Shown in pieces: positions 1 to 9,710 of a stretch of 64,000 nt of DNA. The position numbers were made by a program, and so were the translations under genes. The notes under the pieces are model-generated. The model did no database searches, was not told the origin of the DNA, and saw only the letters and a program-made list of their open reading frames with translations. Source of the DNA: Tillandsia leiboldiana (taxonomy: Eukaryota > Streptophyta > Magnoliopsida > Poales > Bromeliaceae); the NCBI GenBank assembly GCA_029204045.2, contig JAQNDB010000520.1:1-64000 (forward strand). Direction: 5' to 3'. Position 1 is the stretch's first letter; the number at the start of each line of letters is the position of its first letter.

Positions 1-163
1 CATTGGGCGGCATCGCCCCTCACTGGGCGGCATCGCCCCTCACTGGGCGGCATCGCCTCTCGCTGGGCGGCATCGCCCCTCATTGGGCGGCATCGCCCCT
101 CGCTGGGCGGCATCGCCTCTCACTGGGCGGCATCGCCCCTCACTGGGCGGCATCGTCTCTGGT
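1..163. repeat. 20-bp minisatellite, GGGCGGCATCGCC core
   Basis: About eight head-to-tail copies of a 20-bp unit (cactgggcggcatcgcccct with few variants) run from the window edge. The array lies in what should be the 5' leader of a minus-strand gypsy element whose PBS is at 1139-1150. Open frames across it are by-products of a unit whose length is not a multiple of three and which lacks stops. The array continues off the left edge. Confidence 0.9.
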
Positions 164-822
164 AGCTCGGCCAGTGGAAAGTATCCTCCTGGTAACTCGG
201 CCAGGGCAAAAAGTCCTCCTGGTAACTCGGCCAGTGATAATTATCCATCTGGTAACTCGGCCAGTGATAATTATCCATCTGGTAACTCGGCCAGGAAAAA
301 CGCCCTCCTGGTAACTCAGCCAGGGAAAACGCCCTCCTGGTAACTCAGCCAGGAAAAATGCACTCCTGGTAACTCAGCCAGGGAAAACGCCCTCCTGGTA
401 ACTCAGCCAGGAAAAACGCTCTCCTGGTAACTCAGCCAGGGAAAATGCCCTCCTGGTAACTCAGCCAGGGAAAAATGCCCTCCTGGTAACTCAGCCAGGG
501 AAAACGCTCTCCTGGTAACTCAGCCAGGGAAAATGCCCTCTTGGTAACTCAGCCAGGGAAAATGCCCTCCTGGTAACTCAGCCAGGAAAAACGCTCTCCT
601 AGTAACTCAGCCAGGGAAAATGACCTCCTGGTAACTCAGCCAGGGAAAAATACCCTCCTGGTAACTCAGCCAGGGAAAACGCTCTCCTGGTAACTCAGCC
701 AGGGAAAATGCCCTCCTGGTAACTCAGCCAGGAAAAACGCTCTCCTGGTAACTCAGCCAGGGAAAATGACCTCCTGGTAACTCAGCCAGGGAAAAATGCA
801 CTCCTGGTAACTCAGCCAGGGC
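164..822. repeat. ~30-bp minisatellite, GGTAACTCAGCCAGG core
   Basis: About 22 tandem copies of a 29-30-bp unit (ctcctggtaactcagccagg followed by gaaaatgcc-like variants) follow the 20-bp array directly. Units near 164-300 read ctcggcc, the later ones ctcagcc, so the array has subtypes. It also lies in the leader of element X. A homopurine and GG-rich stretch at 820-830 ends it. Confidence 0.92.
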
Positions 823-1158
823 GGGGGGGTGTGTCCTTTTCACAACACGACGTCTTAGGGGTGTCGCAACCCACTGCACAACTACAAACGTCAGGACACA
901 ACAACCATACGACCCAATCCAGCGAAAGTCTAAGACATGTCATCCATTCCATAGCATTATGTTGTCTGCAACCAACATAATCGATTAGGAGAATAAACAT
1001 GCCAAACTCTCATCCCGTCTCTTGGGAGAGGTAAAAACTCAATCAGGACTCTCGCTAAAAGTCACGACTCTCACGTAGTCATCCTAATGTCCAACCGCAA
1101 GCCTAGGGTTTCTAAGTCCACCACGACCTACAACCTAGGCTCTGATACCACTCTAATC
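823..1158 (-). other. 5' leader of gypsy element X (PBS-proximal)
   Basis: Non-coding. This stretch aligns by eye with the leaders at 22430-22728, 49690-50013 and 58470-58776: shared blocks include gacccaatccagcgaaagtcta, cagcattatgttgtctgca and aagcctagggtttctaagtcca. It is therefore the segment just downstream of the PBS in a minus-strand Ty3/gypsy element whose body extends off the left edge. Confidence 0.8.
1139..1150 (-). other. Primer-binding site of element X (tRNA-iMet)
   Basis: The minus strand reads TGGTATCAGAGC, the complement of the plant initiator tRNA-Met 3' end. It is separated by 8 bp from the LTR end at 1159. This fixes the orientation of the element as minus. Confidence 0.9.
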
Positions 1159-4100
1159 TGTCACGCCCCGGGGTCGAAACTGCGACCCGGGCTCGCCAAC
1201 AGATCCGCCGTCTGTACGGAAACTGCCGTACAAACGAAGCGTCTAACCTGCAGAAAGAATCAACTACAGTATACAGATATCAGAGCGGAAAGTAAACTAC
1301 TAAAAACTGAAAACCAAACACTGTACAACTGAAAATAATACAATATCCATCTCCCAAATACGATCGTATACAAAGTCCTCTGATACAAAACTCAAAAGGG
1401 AGGTATCTCCAATAAATACATCAGTGTACAGACTCTCGATACAAGAAAATATCCTCACTACATCAGTCTCTCAAACTGTAAAATAAAGTACAACTCTATA
1501 CCTCTCTACAAAGGTCTCTCAACAGAGGAAGAAGAAGTAAACTAGCAACCGAAGCTCTCCTCTGAAGGGGGGTACCGCTACACTCCAACGACGGGTAGGG
1601 AACTAGCTCGCGACTCCCTCGCCTCGGTCCGAAGGATCAGCAACAGGAGCACAGGAACAGAAAAAGAAGTCCCTGGGGAAAAGACACCACGACGGGTGTG
1701 AGAACTACTTCCCACAGTAGTTCTCAGTGGGTACCGTCAACAAGCCCAACGGTCTGCCCACTAAGTCTACTAGAGGCAAAAGAAAACAGGCAAAGAAATC
1801 TGAAAGAAAAGCTGGAATCTACTCTACAGCTACCATGCCTCTATCTAGACACTCAAAAGTGGAACAGATGAAAGTAAAAGAGACCACTCGCACCCAAGGT
1901 GCTCAATCGACCCAAACGAACTGACAACCTCAAAGGTCAAGTCAAGCCTGCGCCCGTCGACTAGGAACGCTCCTGCCCACTACCACACATCCACATGAGG
2001 ACGGGATTTACGTGGGGCGTCCTGTCCTACTAACTCATCCCTCGCGCAAAACTGCCTCAACAGGCCCATCGTTGCCTCAACTGCGGAAAACTGCCTCAAC
2101 AGGCCAACCATCGTATCCACAGCGGCATCTCAGGACGCGACTCCAACTGAGTAGAACGGCGCGGCATAGAGCATCACACATTGGCATATGCAGGCTAGTC
2201 AAAATCCATGCTCACTCTCAGAACGGTAGGACTCAAGATCCCCAAATACCTCGCACAACAGTCGGAGCACTCTCAACGACTCAGCTGCTCGGCTAACTCG
2301 AAACACGAGACACTAGCCTCTCCAACGGCTCGCAGCACAAGGCTCACTGGCTGGAGATACTCCACAGCCAGGAACGACCCACAACTCAGGGTAACAAAAC
2401 AGGTCGGACAACACTCAACGACCTGGGACCACCGTCAACCCCAACGGTTCCCAACAAGACGGACCGGAAGATACTCGACGGCCCGGGACTGCCGTCTGCG
2501 CAACGGCTCCCTCCACGACGGCACAACAGGGAAACAAGACCTCCCGGGACTACCGTTTACCCAAACGGCTCACGGCACAGATAAGCAACCCAGTACAACT
2601 ACCAGACTCCACTCTGCTCCCAGGCAAGAGTGTAAAAGCATCCCACACTAAAAGCAAGTCCCGACCTCTCGGCCCACTACCCGGGCGAGAAAACACTATG
2701 TCCAGGGATGAAGGAACAGTGTGGATGTCTAAGCATAAATAACCCTAGCCCAAGTGAGGGTTTTCTACTAGTCTGGTTACACATACAACATATGACGGGG
2801 GTGCTAGGTCAAGTTCCAAGATAACTATATTAACAGATAATAAAAGGAATAACAATTCCTACAATCTAGCATACTACACAATGAAATAAACTATCATGCA
2901 TAGTCCTACATCAGTAGAAATACTGTACAGTCCATAAAACTTGGAGATAAGGCCACCCACCTCGATTTGCCACCAATTGCTCGTAGGCACTTGCAATTGG
3001 CCTCCACGCGATCCGCACGCAAAACGATGTCTGCTGCCGGAGTCCGCACGCAAAACGGTGCACGGTGCCGGAGTCCGCACGCAAAACGGTGCACGGTGCC
3101 AGGATCCGCACGCAAAACGGAGTCCGCACGCAAAACGGTGCACGGTGCCGGAGTCCGCACGCAAAACGGTGTACGGTGCCAGAATCCGCACGCAAAATGG
3201 AGTCCGCACGCAAAACGGTGCACAGTGCCGGAGTCCGCACGCAAAACGGTGCACGGTGTCGGAGTCCGCACGCAAAACGGAGTCCGCACGCAAAACGGTG
3301 CACGGTGCCAGGATCCGCACGCAAAACGGAGTCCGCACGCAAAACGGTGCACGCCGCCGGGGTCCGCACGCAAAACGGAGCAGTAAAAACACAGTTCCCA
3401 ACACAGATAAAAGCAAGAGGGTTAATTACAGTCCAAAAGAACGCCCCAAAAACTGTACAAAAATACAGTAAAACCAACACACGGGACCTACCCGACTGCG
3501 CCGCCGTCGCCGCAACGCTCCCATCGGCGACCCCGCACGCTTCACGAGGCTCACGACGCAACGCCGCATCTCCCACAATCTCCTCCTTCACTCTCCTTCT
3601 CGCTCGGGTGAAGAAGAAAGAAAGAAAAAAAAGGAGAAAGGGGGGTGCGGGGGAGAAAGAAGAAGAAGAAAAGGAGGGAGGAGGAAAGTGGTCCACGGTG
3701 CACCGGTTCACGGTGCACCCGCCGGTCCACAGCACCCAGCCGGGTGCACCAGGCGCAGGAAACCGCGGGGCGCGCCACGTGGCTGCGCCCCTGCGCGCCA
3801 CGAGGGCGCGCAGCCCGCGCGCCACACGGGCGCGTGACACCGTGCCCGCGCAGGCGCGGGACACGGGCGCGGGACACGGGCGCGGTGTCACGCGCGCCCG
3901 AGCGGGCGCCAGTGGGGGGCCGCCACGTGGCGGCCCCCGCGTGCGCCCCACGCCGCAGGCGCGCTTCCCAAGCGCCCTGCCTGCCGTGCCACGCGCGTGC
4001 CGTACGCCCTCGGAAAGCGTGCTGCGACATCTCGAAAAACACGCACGCCTCGAATCTCGTGCCGCGTCGCCTCGAACAACGCGCAAACCATCCGGGCTCC

Positions 4101-4453
4101 AAATCAAACAAGTAAATAGTCCATTCTTAGCGATTTCGCGCGCTGAATCCAAAAACGATATACATTTCTCCAAATTCTCAACCGAAATTTGCCGAATGCC
4201 CACTCGATCCGATTTTCGCGCCTGGTCCATTTTTAAAGTCTGATTTGCCAAATTCCAACTCTAAAAATTTCCGAAGGCGACCGGAGAGGTAAACTTTTAT
4301 CCGGACTTCACCCGGAGTCTAATTTTGACATCTGAATCGCGCGAAATCACTTCTAAACACCCGACGGGTCCTCCAACTTCCCACGGGGTCCCAAATTAAG
4401 CCCGAAGTCCACCACTTGTGTCCAAATTGCGCGCAACCCACTCAGGCCTCCAG
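1159..4453 (-). mobile_element. Truncated LTR of gypsy element X (C family)
   Basis: The LTR begins on the plus strand with tgtcacgccccggggtcg, the same terminus as the LTRs at 22729 and 50014, so it is a minus-oriented LTR ending ...TGACA. Homology to L1 (22729-25501) is recognisable in the block 4100-4453, up to aggcctccag. The last ~60 bp, which should end in CTCACA, are missing because the sequence switches to element B at about 4453. The stretch contains a tandem array (3010-3385), a purine tract (3600-3680) and GC-rich DNA (3700-4070). Long open frames on both strands at 2870-4250 are low-complexity artefacts. Confidence 0.8.
3010..3385. repeat. Tandem repeat inside LTR X, GTCCGCACGCAAAACGG core
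   Basis: About a dozen copies of gtccgcacgcaaaacgg, separated either by nothing (18-bp spacing) or by tgcacggtgccgga (about 31-bp spacing). The alternation of short and long units gives a higher-order pattern. I did not see this array in L1, L2 or Z, so it looks private to this copy. Confidence 0.88.
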
Positions 4454-4482
4454 TGATGCAAGCAAATCCCAATTTGCATCAC
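4453..4482. repeat. 9-bp perfect inverted repeat at the X/B junction
   Basis: GTGATGCAA (4453-4461) and TTGCATCAC (4474-4482) flank a 12-nt spacer, and LTR X homology stops at the first arm. It could be original gag sequence of B or filler made during end joining. Confidence 0.75.
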
Positions 4483-6988
4483 AAATCCATTTCTGGGCCC
4501 CCAACACGCGCACCAACACCCCCAACGGCGACCGAAAGCTGCCCAACAACCAGCAACCCTACGCGCGGGATTCCGGGACCTCACACGACCGATCCATGGG
4601 TCGTCGAGAAATGGGTGGATACCATGGAAAAACTCTTCGAGGACCTACTGATGGAGGAACACGAGCGGGTTCCCCTGGATGTCCACTTCCTAGAAGGGAA
4701 TGCTCGCATCTGGTGGAAGACGGTACGCCCGGATCCGTCTATAAGTGACTCACTACCGACATGGTCGGCCTTTAGAGAGGAACTTTTTGGCGCTTTCTTC
4801 TCCGACAGCGTCAAGCGGGATTTGGAAGACGACCTGAAGAACATTAGACAAGGGAACCGCTTGGTCATGGAATATCAAAGAGAGTTCGTGAGATTGGTTA
4901 ACTGCGTCCCGTTTGTTATACGGGATGAACCCCACAAGGCCCGCCTTTTTGTGAACGGGCTACGGAGCGACATCTTCGAGATGGTTCAGGCAGCAGACTT
5001 GCGCACGTTCCGGGAGGTGGTGGACAGGGCCACCATCGTGGAGCGGGAATTCGCCATCACCCGAGCTCGACGTGAGGGACCAGAAAATAACCGGGAAAAG
5101 AAGCGGACACAGGCTTACCCGGGAGGGGGCCCTTCTGGAGGGAGCCGACCCCCAAAGTACCCCAAGACGCAACAAGGAAGCAAGAGTGCGCCTACGGGAA
5201 GGCAGCGACCATCGATCAAGCCATGTGTTATTTGCGGAGCATCGCATCCAGTGACGGAATGCCCTAAGAGACAAGATCACTGCTTCCGCTGCGGCAAACA
5301 GTGGCATCTCCGATACAACTGTCCCTTGAATACGGGAGCGGCATCTTCCGCGGCTTCCGCCCCAACGGCGCAGCCACCAGGACGGGGTAGAGCGCCAACG
5401 GGAATGCCCCCACACCCTCCGGCGCCAAGATCAGAAGGGGAATCGCGACCACAACCAGGAGGGAGACTCTACTCCATGGGTCAGCACGGAGCGGTACTGC
5501 CAGAGGAGGTGGTAGCAGGTATTACTTCAATTTCTAACTTTCGAGCTCGAACCCTGTTTGACACCGGAGCGACTCACTCCTTCATCTCCCGCACTTTTGC
5601 ACAAACACATATGTTAGAAAGTAGGCCTCTTGATGTTATGATGACCGTCCAGACTCCTGGGGTGCCAATCGCGGCGACCGGTCTGGTGCCCTCGTGTTCA
5701 ATAAGACTGGGAAGGTCGTCGTGCCCCTGGGATCTGATAGTTATACCGCTAAAAGGATACGACATGGTGTTGGGCATGGACTGGCTTACCGAGTATCAGG
5801 CGGTCATCGACTGCGAGAAGCGCCAGGTGCAACTACAGAAGCCGGGATTCCCGAAAAACGTGTACTTTGCATGTAAAAGTACTTCCTTTTTAGCTGTCAT
5901 CACCGCGTCGCGGGCTAGGAAGCTGATAGAGGGTGGGTGCGTGGCCTATCTAGCCTCCGTAGATTTAGCCACCCGACCCGTTCCCCCGCCGTCCGAAATT
6001 CCAGTGGTAAGGGAATTTCCGGATGTATTTCCGGCGGAGCTCCCCGGAATGCCACCGGAACGAGAGGTCGACTTCCCTATTGAGTTGCTTCCCGGCACCA
6101 AACCCATCACCAAGGCACCGTACAGGATGGCCTTCGCGGAGTTGAAAGAACTCAAGGCACAGTTGGAGGACCTTTTGGATAAGGGTTTTATTAGACCTAG
6201 CGCGTCACCTTGGGGCGCGCGCGTCCTGTTCGTGAGGTAGAAGGACGGAAGTCTCCGGTTGTGCATCGACTACCGGGAGATAAATAAGGTCACCGTTAAG
6301 AACAAGTACCCCCTGCCAAGGATCGACGACCTCTTCGACCAATTACAGGGGGCGACGGTGTTTTCAAAGATTGACCTGCAGTCGGGCTATCACCAGCTCC
6401 GGGTTAAAGGGGAGGACATCCACAAAACGGCTTTCCGGACTCGCTATGGCCATTACGAATTTACGGTAATGCCATTCGGGCTCACAAATGCCCCGGCAGT
6501 GTTCATGGATATGATGAATAGGGTATTCAAACCCTTCCTGGATTTATTCGTGGTGGTCTTCATCGACGATATCCTCATCTACTCTCGTACAGACGAGGAA
6601 CATGAAGAACATCTGCGCACAGTCCTCCAGACCCTACGAGAATAGAAACTCTACGCCAAACTCAAAAAGTGTGAGTTTTGGCTCCGTGAGGTCGGTTTCT
6701 TGGGGCACGTAATCTCGGCGGCTGGAGTCGCAGTGGATACGAAGAAGATAGATTCGGTGACGGACTGGCCCCAACCGACAACAGTGACAGAGGTTCGAAG
6801 CTTCTTGGGATTGGCCGGGTATTACCGGTGCTTTGTGGAGGGTTTCTCCAAGATAGCCACCCCCTTAAACCGTTTGACTAGAAAGGGGGAAAAGTTCATC
6901 TGGAAGGACAAATGCCAAAGGAGCTTCGAGGAGCTCAAGGATAGATTGACGCGAGCCCCGATTCTCGCCCTGCCAGAACCGGGGGAGG
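4456..6988 (+). pseudogene. Element B gag-protease-RT (5' part), with stop codons
   Basis: The frame starts at ATG 4456, although the true gag start may be lost with the 5' end. Gag has a retrotransposon-gag block (around 4600-5070, with WWKTV-like and EYQREFVRL motifs), then two zinc knuckles at about 5225-5320; the second, CFRCGKQWHLRYNC, fits CX2CX4HX4C. An aspartic protease follows with FDTGATHSF at about 5559, then RT from about 6050 with RT motif FIDD near 6560. In-frame TAG codons lie at 6238 (for Lys in VRKKDGS) and 6643 (for Gln in LREQKLY). No frameshift was seen before the insertion at 6988. It made the polyprotein for particle assembly and reverse transcription of a chromovirus and is now dead. 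Confidence 0.88.
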
Positions 6989-8429
6989 TGTCACGCCCCC
7001 GGGGGTTTTTGAGTCTTTTTAAACGGAAAATTGCGTGTCATTTTTTTTTCTCAATATAGTAACTTAAACCTCATCCCCGGTGCGTGCCAGACCGCCACAT
7101 ACACAAATTCTCTCTGCCCACGGACAGAGTCTCCTTTGTATATGCATGGCGTCTCATTTACAACATCATACATCATACATCAACCATCAACCATACAATA
7201 GACATACATCGTCAACCAGAGTACAGTAGTTTAACTAATGTTTAAAAGACTGGTGTCCACTCGACACCTTGTTGTTTTATTTTCAAGCGGAATACTAAAA
7301 CGGCATCAGTGTTTAGAAAGGATAAAACCCACGGTTGCAAAACCCGTGCCCACACGGCACTTCGTTTTGAGAAAACGTTTTCAAAATCATTTGGTTTATC
7401 TTGAAAACATGCCGCATATGAAAACATCACTAAAAGCATCAAAGCATAAATGTACACCTCATCCACAGCACTAAGTAATACATGTCCACGACTAATACGA
7501 TCCACAAGCAAATTAACTAAAAGAAGCATAAGGGGAAATGAGATAATGAACCCAAGTGTCTGACTACGGTCCTCGCGACGCAGTCTCACCGCCCTCCCGG
7601 CTAACGCACCTCGTAACACCTGTCACGGAGTGGGTGTCAGTGACAAACAAAGTAGATGTCTAATAACAATAAGGAATAAGGAGCAAACCGAAAACACCGG
7701 AACCTTTCGCTAAAACCCTGCACACAATTAAGCTGGGCCCCAACCCCAGTTTTATCAGTTAAGTTGGGCACCAACCCCAGATTTATCAATTAAGTTGGGC
7801 ACCAACCCCAGAGTACCTGTCGGGGAGACTAAAGTCTCCCCTCGTGCGCAAACACCTCTTTGATGCATTTAACCCCTTCGCGGTGCTGGTGTGCTATTTT
7901 CAGCGGGCGCAAAGAGGTCCTCACGGCACCCACACCTTCGTGAGGAACACGGGTCATAAGAGACCACTTCTCCGGAAAAGTACACCCATGCGGAGGCCAA
8001 TCCGCCTGTGTACGTGCAGCATCCGAAACGGATTTGCCGAGATCCGCGTGTAGTGAGCATCGCGACCGTAGCCGCTTCAATTTGTTAGATGAAATACAAT
8101 TATGCAAAAGGTTAAACTGTCCATCTACATTGTTAGATAAATTAAGAGCACTTTAATGACGATAGATGCACTTACTGCACTTGTTGCACTTATCGCAACC
8201 GTACCCACCTATTTGAAGAGAAGTCGGAACACCTGAATCCTTCGCGCACCCCTGCTGCGCACTTGGACCTAAAGAAAGTCCGCAAGGATAGCTATCGTCA
8301 AAAACGTGCACTAACATCCAAAAACCAAAGACCCAATTTACTCTTTTCGACGGAAAAGTCCAACACCGTCCGGGTTGACGAAAACGGAATCCCGCGCCGC
8401 CGTCGTCGTCCGCCGGAGCCCCGCGCGGT

Positions 8430-8910
8430 TTGAAACCGCGCGGCGTGCCTCCGCGACGACGCCCACGCGGCGCGGTGCCTCGCGCGGGTGTTGCCCGTGC
8501 GGCGGCCGCGCGTTGCCCGCGCGGGTGCGGCCCCGCACGGCGCCCGCGCGGTGCCCGCGCGGGTGCGGCCCCGCACGGCGCCCGCACGGGTGCGGCCCCG
8601 CACGGCGCCCGCGCGGTGCCCGCGCGGGTGCGGCCCCGCACGGCGCCCGCGCGGTTGCGGGACCGCGCGGGTGCCGCCCGCGCGGCAGCCGCGCGGCGCC
8701 CGCGCGGTGCCCGCGCGGTTGCGGGTCCGCGCGGGTGCTGCCCGCGCGGCAGCCGCGCGGCGCCCGCGCGGTTGCGGGTCCCCGCGGCGGCCGTGCGGCG
8801 CCCATGCGGTGCCCGCGCGATTGCGGGTCCGCATGGGTGCCGTCCATGCGGTAGCCGCGCGGCACCCATGCGGTGCCCGCGTGGTTGCGGGTCAACATGG
8901 GTACCGTCCG
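8430..8910. repeat. GC-rich tandem array in left LTR of A
   Basis: Imperfect tandem units built from gcgcggtgcccgcgcgggtgcgg and ggttgcgggtccgcgcgggtgc. The array is stop-poor in all frames, which yields Ala/Arg/Pro/Gly-rich open frames on both strands that are not genes. The right LTR has a shorter array (about 15235-15645). Confidence 0.9.
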
Positions 8911-9270
8911 TGACTCTCCTCCGCGCGATGCCCTAGCGGCACCGCGCGCCTCCGCCGTCTGTTCCGTGCCCTAGCATGATGACGACGACGGCGACGGTGA
9001 CGGATACGACGGAGAAACCAAGAACTCCAACAAAAGAGACGACGGAAAAATCCCAAATAAATTCTAACAATTATTTTACTAACCGAAGATCGACGGGAAG
9101 GTTGTCCGGTCGCGTTCTTGCCTTCGGTTCGATGTCCGGGAAGATCGGGCTCCTTCTCTTTCTCCTTTCCCTTTCTTCCGGCTAGGGTTCCGTCTTTTCT
9201 TTTCTTTTTCTCTTCTCACCGATTAGGGTTTTTATTTCTTTCTTTTCTTTTCTTTCCGATAATCGGGATC

Positions 9271-9280
9271 CCTTATATAG
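9271..9280 (-). promoter_or_regulatory. TATA box of element A left LTR
   Basis: The minus strand reads CTATATAAGG in AT-rich U3. The matching box in the right LTR is at 16004-16013, and that one would drive element A. Confidence 0.7.
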
Positions 9281-9710
9281 CTCGTATTAAATCTTTAATT
9301 AATTCCCTTTAATTAATTCCCCTTTTAATTTGTACGTAAGAGAATTCTATTTTCCCCTCACGGATAATTAATTAACTAATTAATTATCCCCTACGAGATA
9401 ATCCACCTTATCTCTAACGGGTGCAAGATATTTTGCACGGATTCCGATGCATGACTAATCACCGTATCACCGGAAATTCTGTTCCGGGAGATCTCGGTAT
9501 CGGATTTCAGATCCGATCGCACCATCGGCCTTCTTTTCCCGCGCTCTATCGCAGAAAAATACTAGCACCACACACCGGCCAACTTTTAAGAATTGAATAA
9601 TTTTATTCACTTAGAGGCTTAAATGACTACACGTAAGTCAAAAATATCCCGAAAGGCCGGATCACTACACCACTCACACTTTATAAAAAGTTTCGTCCGG
9701 AAACTTAAGT

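Larger units (their letters stand above)
6989..9669 (-). mobile_element. Element A 3' LTR (left)
   Basis: 2681 bp. The minus strand starts TGTAGTGATCCGGCC and ends GGGGGCGTGACA. In minus-strand order it has an AT-rich U3, a TATA box (9271-9280), pyrimidine/purine-biased leader sequence, a donor-like GTTAGT at about 9083, a GC-rich tandem array (8430-8910), an acceptor-like site at about 8270, and a 3' part with the conserved direct repeat ttaagttgggcaccaacccc (7740-7815). It is 71 bp longer than the right LTR, at least partly because of the GC-rich array. Confidence 0.95.

Noticed and set aside
1..822. CRISPR-like array
   Set aside because: Units are contiguous tandem repeats with no unique spacers, and the context is a plant retrotransposon.
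2874..4251. Long overlapping open frames on both strands in LTR X
   Set aside because: They arise from the CGCACGCAAAACG tandem array and GC-rich, stop-poor DNA; proteins are repetitive, frames overlap on both strands, and no domain is recognisable.
8153..8936. Arg/Ala/Pro/Gly-rich open frames of 140-240 codons, also at 14958-15789, 19069-19602 and 63044-63646
   Set aside because: GC-rich tandem arrays read open in all six frames. There is no start context, conserved length or domain; lengths change with array copy number.
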